Notes under the pieces: generated by a model | Databases searched by the model: none | The model's input: the letters and a program-made list of their open reading frames with translations, nothing else | Told to the model about the DNA's origin: nothing | Translations under genes and position numbers: made by a program | DNA from: Acidobacteriota bacterium | GTDB lineage: Bacteria > Actinomycetota > Actinomycetes > Actinomycetales > Micrococcaceae | Direction of reading: 5' to 3' | Assembly: GCA_019352125.1 (NCBI GenBank) | Contig: JABBNV010000014.1 | Span: forward strand, 1 to 23,546 | Length of the DNA stretch: 23,546 bases | In this document: positions 7,018 to 14,585 of the stretch, in pieces | Numbering within the stretch: the stretch's first letter is position 1 | How the letters are laid out: every line of letters starts with the position of its first letter

Positions 7018-8469
7018 TTAGACGTCCTTGAGGTGATCCACCAGCGTGGCCGCGATTCCGGTGTACGTTCCGGGCGTGAGGGCCAACAACCTGGCTTCAG
7101 CCTCGTTTGAGAGCCCAAGGCTGGAGACGAATTCTTGCATGCGGGCGGCGTCAACGCGCTGCCCGCGGGTGAGATCCTTGAGACGTTCGTAGGGGTTCTC
7201 CATGCCAGCAACGCCTGCGACGGCTTCGGCGCGCATGACCATCTGAATGGCTTCGCCCAAGACCTCCCAGTTGTGGTCCAGATCCTCAGCGAGCACTGCC
7301 TCGGCGGTGTCCAGCCGGCCCAGGCCGCCCGCAACGTTCGAGATGGCCAGCAGGGAGTGGCCAAAGGCCACGCCAATGTTGCGCTGGCTGGAGGAGTCGG
7401 TGAGGTCACGCTGCCAGCGGCTGGTCACGAGGGTGGCTGCCAGGGTGTCCAGGAGCGCGCAAGAGATTTCAAGGTTGGCTTCGGCATTTTCGAACCGAAT
7501 CGGGTTCACCTTGTGCGGCATCGTGGAGGATCCGGTGGCGCCCGCTACGGGGATCTGGGCAAAGTAGCCAATGGAAATGTAGCTCCATACATCCGTGCAG
7601 AAATTGTGCAGAATACGGTTGAACCGGGCCATATCTGCATATAGCTCGGCCTGCCAATCGTGACTCTCAATTTGAGTGGTGAGCGGGTTCCACGTCAGCG
7701 AAAGGCCCTCCACGAAAGATTTGGATACCTGCTGCCAGTCCACCTGAGGCGCGGAGGCGTAGTGGGCGGCGTAAGTTCCCGTGGCGCCATTGATCTTGCC
7801 CAAGTATTGGGTGGCAGCAATGCGTTCCAGCTGACGGTTCAAGCGGTGAACCACGACGGCGAGTTCCTTGCCCAAGGTGGTGGGCGTGGCTGGCTGTCCA
7901 TGCGTACGGGACAGCATGGGAATATCCTTGTTCTCCCGTGCCATCTCTGCGATTTTCGCTACCAGAACCTTGGCCGCGGGCAGCCAGACGTTTTCCACCG
8001 CGCCCTTGACGCCCAACGCGTAGGACAAGTTATTGATGTCCTCACTGGTGCAGCCAAAGTGCACTAATGGGCGCAGCTCTTCGATGCCAATTCCGGCTAG
8101 CCGGTCACCAATGTAGTACTCCACAGCCTTGACGTCATGCACCGTGGTTTTTTCGATAGCGGCCAACTCGGTGACCGAATCGGCGTCGAACTCCGTAACG
8201 ATTGCGCGCAATTGTGCCTGCGCATCCGCGCTCAGCGGAGCCGTGCCGGGGAGCACCGAATTGCTGGTGAGGTGGATTAACCACTCAACCTCCACGGCTA
8301 CGCGGTCACGGTTCAGCGCCGCCTCGGAGAGGTAATCCACCAGCGGGGCAACCGCCGGACGATACCGGCCATCCATGGGCCCCAAGGCAATGTTCCCTGC
8401 CGGGTCAGCGAGCGTGATTCGTCCAGCAGGAGTGCGGACGGTAGTGGAATCTGCGGAGAAGTCAGCCAT
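7018..8469 (-). CDS. purB: Adenylosuccinate lyase
   Basis: A 483-residue member of the fumarase/aspartase superfamily. It cleaves SAICAR to AICAR and adenylosuccinate to AMP in purine synthesis. The signature SSTMPHKVNPIRFENAE (314-330) holds the flexible-loop catalytic serine. TSED (141-144) and SRTHGQPATP (187-196), with the catalytic histidine H190, are also present. The length and the GPMDGRYRP opening (30-38) match the long E. coli-type PurB clade rather than the short Bacillus type. The ATG at 8467-8469 has only a GGGG stretch upstream, so ribosome recognition is weak; an AAGAAT hexamer at 8476-8481 could make it leaderless. It is not linked to other pur genes here, which is common for purB. 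Confidence 0.96.
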   Translation of the reverse strand: MADFSADSTTVRTPAGRITLADPAGNIALGPMDGRYRPAVAPLVDYLSEAALNRDRVAVEVEWLIHLTSNSVLPGTAPLSADAQAQLRAIVTEFDADSVTELAAIEKTTVHDVKAVEYYIGDRLAGIGIEELRPLVHFGCTSEDINNLSYALGVKGAVENVWLPAAKVLVAKIAEMARENKDIPMLSRTHGQPATPTTLGKELAVVVHRLNRQLERIAATQYLGKINGATGTYAAHYASAPQVDWQQVSKSFVEGLSLTWNPLTTQIESHDWQAELYADMARFNRILHNFCTDVWSYISIGYFAQIPVAGATGSSTMPHKVNPIRFENAEANLEISCALLDTLAATLVTSRWQRDLTDSSSQRNIGVAFGHSLLAISNVAGGLGRLDTAEAVLAEDLDHNWEVLGEAIQMVMRAEAVAGVAGMENPYERLKDLTRGQRVDAARMQEFVSSLGLSNEAEARLLALTPGTYTGIAATLVDHLKDV

Positions 8470-8536
8470 ACCCCAATTCTTTCATGACCCAGGCAGAACT
8501 GCCGCCTCACTGGGCGGATACGTCCTCCACAGCTGG

Positions 8537-8587
8537 CCTACAGGCACTTGCTGCGTACATAGGTGATGACTCAGCAAGGCTGGTAGG
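8537..8587. repeat. Imperfect inverted repeat between purB and the WXG100-like gene
   Basis: CCTAC (8537-8541) and CTTGCTG (8547-8553) are mirrored by CAGCAAG (8572-8578) and GTAGG (8583-8587), giving two nested stems around an 18-base loop. It is near the middle of the 207-base divergent intergenic region. It may be an operator or an RNA structure for either gene. The rest of that region holds no other signal I can support besides the ribosome site at 8662-8669. Confidence 0.4.
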
Positions 8588-8676
8588 GATGCCCGTTCTA
8601 CGGTGGCACCAGTGGATGGTTCTTCACATCCTTTACTAGTTCAGGGTTTTACTTCTAGCAGAAAGGTGGGCGGCAC

Positions 8677-8976
8677 ATGTGGGCTACTCCGGGGTTTGGT
8701 GAGCCCAACGCTGCGGTGTATTTAGCCCTTGCCGCAGTGCTTGGAAATGTTGAATCCGAGCTCTTGTATCTTCAGGGTCAGACCGAGTCTGCGGGCTGTA
8801 TTCAGTGGCAATCCAAGGGCGCAGATGCCTTCCGTTCCGAGCTGGCCGCTTGCGCATCCACGGTCCGCCAGGCTGCGGACCAAGTGGCAGAAGCGGCCGC
8901 TAATCTAAATCAGCAGGCCCGGTGGGTGGACTCCTTGCAAAGTTCACCGCCGTTGGAATCGGGCATGCCGTGGTGA
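8677..8976 (+). CDS. WXG100-like small helical protein
   Basis: A 99-residue, Ala/Gln-rich, almost wholly helical protein. The segment WQSKGADAFRSELAACAS (44-61) resembles the turn and second helix of ESAT-6/WXG100 proteins: a Trp, a small residue pair, then a Phe-Arg one turn later. It differs by having three residues between Trp and Gly. The first helix (about 10-35) lies before it, giving the hairpin plan of proteins exported by type VII systems. AAAGGTGG (8662-8669) gives a good ribosome site for the ATG. The stop is 7 bases before the hydrolase gene at 8984, so the two form a unit. No signal peptide is seen. Family assignment is by pattern only. Confidence 0.6.
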   Translation: MWATPGFGEPNAAVYLALAAVLGNVESELLYLQGQTESAGCIQWQSKGADAFRSELAACASTVRQAADQVAEAAANLNQQARWVDSLQSSPPLESGMPW

Positions 8977-8983
8977 TGCCGTT

Positions 8984-10633
8984 GTGAAGCCGCCAATATT
9001 TGATCCGCCCGCTGTCTCCACCTCCAGCAACGGGTTCAGCGTGGTGGGAGGGGTGGGTGGCACTACGTTTGGCTTCCAGGAGCTGGAACGCGCCGCCTGC
9101 GCGCTTGACGCCGTGGTTGGCGCTCTCACGCAGGCCCGCGGGGAGCTGCAGGGTGTTTATGCGGATTTTATTCACTATGCGCAGGCCATGGTGCCGTATC
9201 CCGGTGCCGCCGTGGATGAACTGGCGGGAACAGTCACCGCGGTGGCACACAGCATGGAGACGCTGGCGAGTTTGAGCTCCAAGGTGCGAGCGGCCAAGCA
9301 TAACTATGACCAGGTGGAGGGCACGGTGGCGGCCCTCATCCAAGGGGATGATGCCTGGCGCAGCTGGCTGGACGGCGTCACGCTGAGTGGGGCATTGCTC
9401 ATAGGCGCGGCCAATTGGGCGCGGCATCCGGCGGATTCAGCTATGAATGACCCCGTGATGGCGGCCATTCTCGAGCTCACGGCTGAAAGAGTGGGCTCCC
9501 GACCCGGTCACATGGGGCTGCGGGACAACGCTCAAATATTGGTGGCGCAACTTCCACCAACGCTGTTTGCCGCCGCAACTGGGTATTCGGCGGCGGGCTG
9601 GGCACCCGGTAGGCATATTGGGGGAGCACTGGAGCGGAGGGGAATCCCTTCGGCGAGTGCCGCCAGTAAGATCCTGTTGCAGCTAGCCACTGGGGCTCAC
9701 CTATTCACGAATAGCCCGCTCACGGTGCAGGAGGTTCAGCCGGAGCGGACGGGTACAACAGGCCAGAATGCAACCGGGCAGCGGGTCCTGGCACCCAATT
9801 TGCACTCCATGTATAGCGGCGTTCAGGATGCGTACACGGTGGCGGATTCTGCGGTGGTGGTGACCAAGGTGGAAAAACCGGACGGGCTTGTTACCTTCGT
9901 GGTGGACATCCCGGGCACCGAAGATTGGCAAACGCCGGATTCTGAATCCCTTTTTGATATGGAGGGAAACTTGACGGGGATGGCGGCGGCGCAGCTGGCC
10001 CAAGTGAAGGAACTGGTGGCTACTGCGCTGGCTCGAGCTGGTGCAAGAACCACTGACGCCGTCATTCTCAATTCACACAGCGGTGGCGGCATCAATGCTG
10101 CGGCTATGGTGGCCGACCCGGATTTCATGAAGCTCTTCAACGTCCAAATGCTCAACGTTGCCGGTGCTCCCATGGGGTACTTCCCGATTCCGTCGAAGGT
10201 TAGCGTGCTGGCGCTGGAGAACGTGGATGATGCGGTGGCCGGTTTGGACGGCGTTCCCAATCCAGACGCCGTCAACCTGGTGACTGTCACTACCGGGCAG
10301 CGACCGGGGGCCGATCACCTGGACGTGGTGCCGCGCGTGATGAATGCTCACGCCATTGACGCCTATAGTCACGACGCGTTGGTGCTGGATTCAAGCAAAA
10401 ACCCCTCCGTAGCGGCGCATACTCAGAAACTACGGGAGTTATTAGGTAGCTCCACTGATGCTGGAATCGCGCTCGCAGCAGGGACCACGGTGAGCGTGCA
10501 TATCTTCCAGGGACGGGATGCACCAGTAACAGCCAAGTCGACGCTCACGCCAACCGGACAGGTTAGCAAGTCAACCTCGCCGCCCAGCCAATCAGCTGGT
10601 CAAGATCCAGCCAAAAAGTCAGTCCCCCACTAG
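8984..10633 (+). CDS. Two-domain protein: WXG/LXG-like helical hairpin plus alpha/beta-hydrolase (lipase-like) domain
   Basis: A 549-residue protein with a GTG start 7 bases after the WXG100-like gene. Residues 33-118 form two long helices with a PYPG turn (71-74). Near the end of the second helix is YDQVE (108-112), a match to the YxxxD/E motif of type VII substrates. A short hydrophobic stretch follows (133-145). The C-terminal half has VVDIPGTEDW (307-316), a nucleophile elbow NSHSGGG (363-369) with S366 as probable nucleophile (Ser replacing the first Gly of GxSxG), an acidic loop ENVDD (412-416) and YSHDAL (461-466) with H463 as likely catalytic histidine. The tail (about 515-549) is Ser/Thr/Pro/Lys-rich. 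I infer a secreted or surface esterase/lipase; the substrate is unknown and no type VII core genes are in the window. Confidence 0.65.
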   Translation: MKPPIFDPPAVSTSSNGFSVVGGVGGTTFGFQELERAACALDAVVGALTQARGELQGVYADFIHYAQAMVPYPGAAVDELAGTVTAVAHSMETLASLSSKVRAAKHNYDQVEGTVAALIQGDDAWRSWLDGVTLSGALLIGAANWARHPADSAMNDPVMAAILELTAERVGSRPGHMGLRDNAQILVAQLPPTLFAAATGYSAAGWAPGRHIGGALERRGIPSASAASKILLQLATGAHLFTNSPLTVQEVQPERTGTTGQNATGQRVLAPNLHSMYSGVQDAYTVADSAVVVTKVEKPDGLVTFVVDIPGTEDWQTPDSESLFDMEGNLTGMAAAQLAQVKELVATALARAGARTTDAVILNSHSGGGINAAAMVADPDFMKLFNVQMLNVAGAPMGYFPIPSKVSVLALENVDDAVAGLDGVPNPDAVNLVTVTTGQRPGADHLDVVPRVMNAHAIDAYSHDALVLDSSKNPSVAAHTQKLRELLGSSTDAGIALAAGTTVSVHIFQGRDAPVTAKSTLTPTGQVSKSTSPPSQSAGQDPAKKSVPH

Positions 10634-10644
10634 CAACAGCAACG

Positions 10645-11064
10645 CTAGTTGCGGCGGCTGCGCCGGTTGACGCCTGTAATTGCAGAAGCAATCAGGGAGA
10701 TCACGGTAATAATGAGGGCGGCGAGCACCGCCGTCCAAAAGAACGTGTCAATGTGCAGCGCCACGGTGGTATAGCTACTGAGCCAGGCCGTCAGCCACAA
10801 CATAGCCGCGTTGATGATCAGAGTGAATAAGCCCAAGGTCAAGATGGTCACCGGAAGGGAGAGCAATGAAACGATCGGCTTCACCAGCGCATTGACCAAG
10901 CCGAAGATCAGCCCAATAAAAAGGAATGCGAGCACGGTGGCCACCGTGCTGCTCCCCTGTGCCAGAGACAGCGTGCCGCCCGTACTCACGGTGAAACCAG
11001 GGAGCACCCAACTGGTGATCCACAGGGCCAGCGCATTGATGATGACGCGAATAATGAACCTCAT
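10645..11064 (-). CDS. YvlD / phage-holin-4_2 family membrane protein
   Basis: A 139-residue protein with four hydrophobic helices. MRFIIRVIINALALWI, the pattern FIGLIFGLVNALVKPI and LPVTILTLGLFTLIINAAML are typical of the PF04020 (YvlD) family. The C-terminus is basic (GVNRRSRRN). Despite its holin-like name, the family is widespread on chromosomes and its role is not established. The frame is open to a GTG at 11083-11085 (7 more residues), but MRFIIRVI is the usual family start, so I place it at the ATG 11062-11064. It converges on the hydrolase gene, with only 11 bases between the two stops. Confidence 0.85.
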   Translation of the reverse strand: MRFIIRVIINALALWITSWVLPGFTVSTGGTLSLAQGSSTVATVLAFLFIGLIFGLVNALVKPIVSLLSLPVTILTLGLFTLIINAAMLWLTAWLSSYTTVALHIDTFFWTAVLAALIITVISLIASAITGVNRRSRRN

Positions 11065-11120
11065 GATCTGTTCATAGTCCCACACGGCAGGAAACGGCGC
11101 GAGTACTTTGGGCTGGCGAT

Positions 11121-11126
11121 TAAGCT
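11121..11126 (+). promoter_or_regulatory. -10 box (TAAGCT) for the aminotransferase, leaderless start likely
   Basis: TAAGCT fits TANNNT and ends 6 bases before the ATG at 11133. There is no Shine-Dalgarno site in the 20 bases upstream. No convincing -35 is seen. Confidence 0.5.
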
Positions 11127-11132
11127 TGTCTC

Positions 11133-12269
11133 ATGACTGAATCGAACCCCACCACCGATGCTGTGGTTCAAGCGCCCGGAGTGAGCCCCCGGCACGTCTT
11201 GAGCAAACTTCCCAAGTATGCCGCGGGCAAGCCCCCGGCAGTAGTGGAAGGGTTAATGGCCTACAAGCTTTCCTCCAACGAGAATCCGTTGCCGCCGCTT
11301 CCCGCCGTACTGGCGGCTATCGCGGAGCAAACAGCGATTAACCGCTACCCGGACCCACTCAGCACAAAGCTTCGCAACGCCTTGGCCGCTTTCCTTGACG
11401 TCCCCGCGGAAGATGTTGTCACGGGGGCGGGCAGCCTTGGTGCTCTGAACCAGTTGTTGGCGGCCTTTGCCGGGCAGAGTGACGAGGGCGTGGCTGACGA
11501 AGTGATTTATGCGTGGCGTTCCTTTGAGGCCTATCCGATCAGCGTTGGCCTGGCCGGGGCACAGAGTGTTCAGGTGCCGCTGAACGCTGATGGCACGCAC
11601 GATCTGGATGCCATGGCAGCAGCCGTGACGGATCGCACCCGCGTGATTTTGCTATGTACCCCCAACAACCCCACTGGTCCCGTTCTGACCACCGCTGCCG
11701 TTGAAGATTTTGTGAGGCGGGTACCCGCCAACGTTATTCTGGTCATTGACGAGGCGTACCAGGAGTTTGTGCGGGACGACAGCGCGGTGGATGGCGTGAG
11801 CATCTACCGCAAGTACCCCAACGTGGTGGTGTTGCGGACGTTCTCCAAGGCGCACGGATTGGCAGGCCTGCGGGTGGGTTACTCCATCTCCAACCCAGAG
11901 GTAACGGCGTCCCTTCGGGTGGCCAACCCGCCGTTTAGTGTTTCCAACGTTGCGGAGCAGGCAGCCGTTGTCTCTCTGGAACATTTCGAAGAAGTGGCCC
12001 AGCGAGTCCAAAGCATTGTGGATGAACGTGAGAAAGTCGTAGCTGGCCTGAAGGACCTCGGCTGGGACTTCCCGGATGCGCAGGGAAATTTTGTGTGGTT
12101 GGCACTCGGTGAACAAACGCAGGAGTTTGCCCAACGTGCGGAGGCCAAAGCCTTGAGTGTCCGTGCGTTTGGCGACGAAGGCGTTCGCGTCAGCATCGGT
12201 GAACCGGAGGCCAACGCCAGGCTCCTTGAACTATGTGCGGAATTTCGCAGTCCCGACTCCCCTTCGTAG
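11133..12269 (+). CDS. pat: HisC-family PLP aminotransferase (aromatic/histidinol-phosphate type)
   Basis: A 378-residue fold-type I aminotransferase. Visible: LSSNENPLPP (46-55), RYPDP (71-75), TPNNPTG (176-182) with the pyridoxal-contacting Asn, IDEAYQEF (205-212) with the Asp and Tyr that hold the cofactor, TFSKAHGLAGLRVGY (236-250) with K239 as Schiff-base lysine and R247 binding the phosphate. This is the HisC/Pat pattern. No other his genes are nearby, and it lies 141 bases before the bkd genes, which suggests amino-acid transamination feeding or paralleling 2-oxoacid breakdown. True specificity (phenylalanine, histidinol phosphate or other) cannot be read from the sequence, so the symbol is tentative. 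Confidence 0.85.
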   Translation: MTESNPTTDAVVQAPGVSPRHVLSKLPKYAAGKPPAVVEGLMAYKLSSNENPLPPLPAVLAAIAEQTAINRYPDPLSTKLRNALAAFLDVPAEDVVTGAGSLGALNQLLAAFAGQSDEGVADEVIYAWRSFEAYPISVGLAGAQSVQVPLNADGTHDLDAMAAAVTDRTRVILLCTPNNPTGPVLTTAAVEDFVRRVPANVILVIDEAYQEFVRDDSAVDGVSIYRKYPNVVVLRTFSKAHGLAGLRVGYSISNPEVTASLRVANPPFSVSNVAEQAAVVSLEHFEEVAQRVQSIVDEREKVVAGLKDLGWDFPDAQGNFVWLALGEQTQEFAQRAEAKALSVRAFGDEGVRVSIGEPEANARLLELCAEFRSPDSPS

Positions 12270-12326
12270 CGACACCATTGGACAGATAGCCCCGGTCAGC
12301 CGCTAAAGTTGTGTGCAGTAGTTAGT

Positions 12327-12366
12327 CATATGCCTCAAGGGGAATGCATTCCGTTTGAGGCATATG
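12327..12366. promoter_or_regulatory. 40-bp nested dyad upstream of bkdA
   Basis: Outer arms CATATGCCTCAA (12327-12338) and TTGAGGCATATG (12355-12366) are exact reverse complements. They enclose GGAATGCATTCC (12341-12352), itself a perfect palindrome on the same centre (12346.5). Only the pairs 12339/12354 and 12340/12353 fail. It ends 44 bases before the bkdA start and begins 57 bases after the pat stop. There is no T-run on either side. It may be a large operator, a leader hairpin, or a terminator of the U-less type for pat. Confidence 0.8.
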
Positions 12367-12410
12367 TTTGAGCAATCGGCTGCAAAGGCTGCGGCGGATC
12401 AGGAGAAGGT

Positions 12411-13604
12411 ATGGCTGAAGTGCACCTACCCACCACCGAATTTGAGGAAGCCGACGCCGCACATGGCAACCAGCATGGCGTCACCGATGAACCCAACGCA
12501 GACGCCGAGCCGATGGTCTCCCTCCTTTCAGTAGAGGGTGAACTGACGAGGGATGAGACGTACAGCCCCTACCTTGATGCACTCAGCGCCGAAGAGCTCC
12601 TTAGCTTCTACTCGGATATGGCGACTGTTCGACGCTTTGACCAGGAGGCCACTGCCTTGCAGCGGCAGGGTGAACTGGCCATGTGGGTGCCGATGACCGG
12701 CCAGGAAGGTGCGCAGATTGGCTCCGGCCGCGCATCGAAGCCTGCTGATTACATCTTCCCCACCTACCGTGAACATGGCGTGGCCCTGACGCGCGGGCTG
12801 GATCTGTCCCTCCTGCTCCGTCAATTCAGGGGTGTTTCCAACGCAGGGTGGGACCCGCGGGAGACGAACTTCCACATGTATACCCTAGTGCTCGCGGCTC
12901 AAACGCTGCATGCCGTTGGCTACGCCATGGGCATGGCCAGAGACGTGGCAGCCGGGCTGGCCGAGGCCGCCGCCACCATTGCCTACTTCGGTGACGGTGC
13001 CAGTTCCGAGGGGGACGTCCACGAATCAATGGTGTTTGCCGCGTCCTACCAGGCTCCGGTGGTGTTCTTCTGCCAGAACAATCGTTGGGCCATCTCGGTT
13101 CCTTTTGAGGTGCAATCCAAGGTTCCCTTGGTACGCCGCGCTGGTGGCTACGGTTTTCCGGGAATTCGCGTGGACGGCAATGACGTGCTGGCGGTTTATG
13201 CTGTCACGCAATGGGCGCTTGAACATGCCAGAAGTGGCAAGGGGCCGGTACTGATCGAGGCTGATACCTACCGGCTGGGCGCCCATACGACGGCGGACGA
13301 TCCCACCAAATATCGTGACAGGGCTCAAGAGGACGCTTGGCGCCTCAAAGACCCGTTGCTCCGCTTGGAAAAGTACCTGCGGTCGCTGGGTCTTGCGGAT
13401 GACGAGTTCTTTGCCAAGGTCAGCGCTGTAGGAGATGAGTTGGCCGCACACGTACGCGCCGCCGTCGTCACCATGAGCGCGAAAGATATTGGCGCCTCCT
13501 TTGCCAATGTCTACGCAACCGCGCATCCGCTGATTGCTGAAGAATCTGCCTGGCAGCGCGCGTATGAAGCGTCCTTCGCTGACGCCGAAGGGGTAGCCGA
13601 GTGA
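12411..13604 (+). CDS. bkdA: Branched-chain 2-oxoacid dehydrogenase E1 alpha subunit
   Basis: A 397-residue thiamine diphosphate-dependent decarboxylase subunit. It has TYREHG (118-123), the diphosphate motif GDGASSEGD (194-202) closing with QNN (222-224), and the E1-alpha sequence RWAISVP. A 45-residue acidic N-terminal extension with no visible domain precedes the core. GGAGAAGG at about 12398-12406 is a clear ribosome site. It overlaps E1 beta by 4 bases (GTGA). With E1 beta and E2 it would oxidise valine-, leucine- or isoleucine-derived 2-oxoacids to acyl-CoA, which actinobacteria use for branched fatty acids and energy. A pyruvate or acetoin substrate is possible; the heterotetrameric E1 layout and the upstream aminotransferase favour branched-chain acids. 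Confidence 0.9.
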   Translation: MAEVHLPTTEFEEADAAHGNQHGVTDEPNADAEPMVSLLSVEGELTRDETYSPYLDALSAEELLSFYSDMATVRRFDQEATALQRQGELAMWVPMTGQEGAQIGSGRASKPADYIFPTYREHGVALTRGLDLSLLLRQFRGVSNAGWDPRETNFHMYTLVLAAQTLHAVGYAMGMARDVAAGLAEAAATIAYFGDGASSEGDVHESMVFAASYQAPVVFFCQNNRWAISVPFEVQSKVPLVRRAGGYGFPGIRVDGNDVLAVYAVTQWALEHARSGKGPVLIEADTYRLGAHTTADDPTKYRDRAQEDAWRLKDPLLRLEKYLRSLGLADDEFFAKVSAVGDELAAHVRAAVVTMSAKDIGASFANVYATAHPLIAEESAWQRAYEASFADAEGVAE

Positions 13605-14575
13605 CTACTATGACCATGGCCAAGGCCATCAACGCCGGGCTCCGTGCCACGCTGGCCAACAACCCCAAGTCCCTCCTCATGGGGGAGGACATTGGGGATC
13701 TGGGTGGCGTATATCGAGTCACCGAAGGCCTCAAGAAAGAGTTTGGCGCGCACCGCGTCATGGACACGCCGCTGGCCGAGTCCGGGATTGTGGGCACGGC
13801 CATTGGGTTGGCGCTGCGCGGCTACCAGCCAATCTGTGAGATCCAGTTTGACGGTTTTGTGTTCCCTGCGTTCAACCAAATCACCACGCAGCTGGCCAAA
13901 ATGCACTCCCGAAGTGAAGGCAATCTGCACGTTCCCGTGGTGATTCGCATTCCGTACGGCGGTGGCATTGGCTCCATTGAGCACCATTCTGAGTCCCCTG
14001 AGGCGCTGTTTGCGCATACCGCGGGGCTGCGCATTATCACTCCGTCAACCCCGGCAGATGCATACTGGATGATCCAGCAGGCCGTGGAGTGCCCGGACCC
14101 GGTGATTTTTTTTGAGCCCAAGCGACGCTATTGGCTCAAGGGTGATGTTGACACTGAAACCGCAGGCCAGGATCCCTTTACCGCATCCGTGGTTCGCGCG
14201 GGAACGGACGCAACGGTGGTGGCCTATGGCCCGCTGGTTCCCGTGGCTCTTTCCGCTGCGGAGGCCGCGGCAGCGGATGGCCACAGCGTAGAGGTGATTG
14301 ACCTGCGCTCACTCTCTCCCATTGACTTTGACACCATTGAGGCTTCGGTGAAGAAGACCGGACGGCTTATTGTGGCTCATGAGGCACCGACTTTTGGTGG
14401 CTTGGGTGGAGAAATCGCTGCACGAATTTCCGAACGGTGCTTTTACTCTCTTGAGGCGCCCGCGATCCGGGTGGGTGGCTTCCATATGCCGTACCCGATC
14501 GCCAAGGTGGAAGAGAGCTACCTGCCTGACATTGACCGCATTCTTGAGGCGCTTGAGCGCGCTTTCGCATACTAG
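13601..14575 (+). CDS. bkdB: Branched-chain 2-oxoacid dehydrogenase E1 beta subunit
   Basis: A 324-residue transketolase-like beta subunit. Typical E1-beta blocks are MGEDIGDLGGVYRVTEGL, DTPLAESGIVGTAIGLA, the EIQFDGFVFPAFNQI stretch, IPYGGGIG with SIEHHSESPEA, and the C-terminal HEAPTFGGLGGEIAA. The GTG at 13601 overlaps the E1-alpha stop in GTGA; a GAAGGGG stretch about 8 bases upstream supports it. An in-frame ATG at 13610 is an alternative. E1 beta supplies part of the active site between subunits and docks onto E2. It forms an alpha2beta2 unit with the product of the gene just upstream. Confidence 0.92.
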   Translation: MTTMTMAKAINAGLRATLANNPKSLLMGEDIGDLGGVYRVTEGLKKEFGAHRVMDTPLAESGIVGTAIGLALRGYQPICEIQFDGFVFPAFNQITTQLAKMHSRSEGNLHVPVVIRIPYGGGIGSIEHHSESPEALFAHTAGLRIITPSTPADAYWMIQQAVECPDPVIFFEPKRRYWLKGDVDTETAGQDPFTASVVRAGTDATVVAYGPLVPVALSAAEAAAADGHSVEVIDLRSLSPIDFDTIEASVKKTGRLIVAHEAPTFGGLGGEIAARISERCFYSLEAPAIRVGGFHMPYPIAKVEESYLPDIDRILEALERAFAY

Positions 14576-14585
14576 GAGTCACGCA

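Noticed and set aside
10645..11064. Prophage signal from the holin-like gene
   Set aside because: The YvlD/holin-4_2 family is common on chromosomes, and no phage structural or lysis gene is nearby.
11133..12269. Histidine biosynthesis gene hisC
   Set aside because: No other his gene is present and the neighbours are bkd genes, so I keep the broader aminotransferase call.
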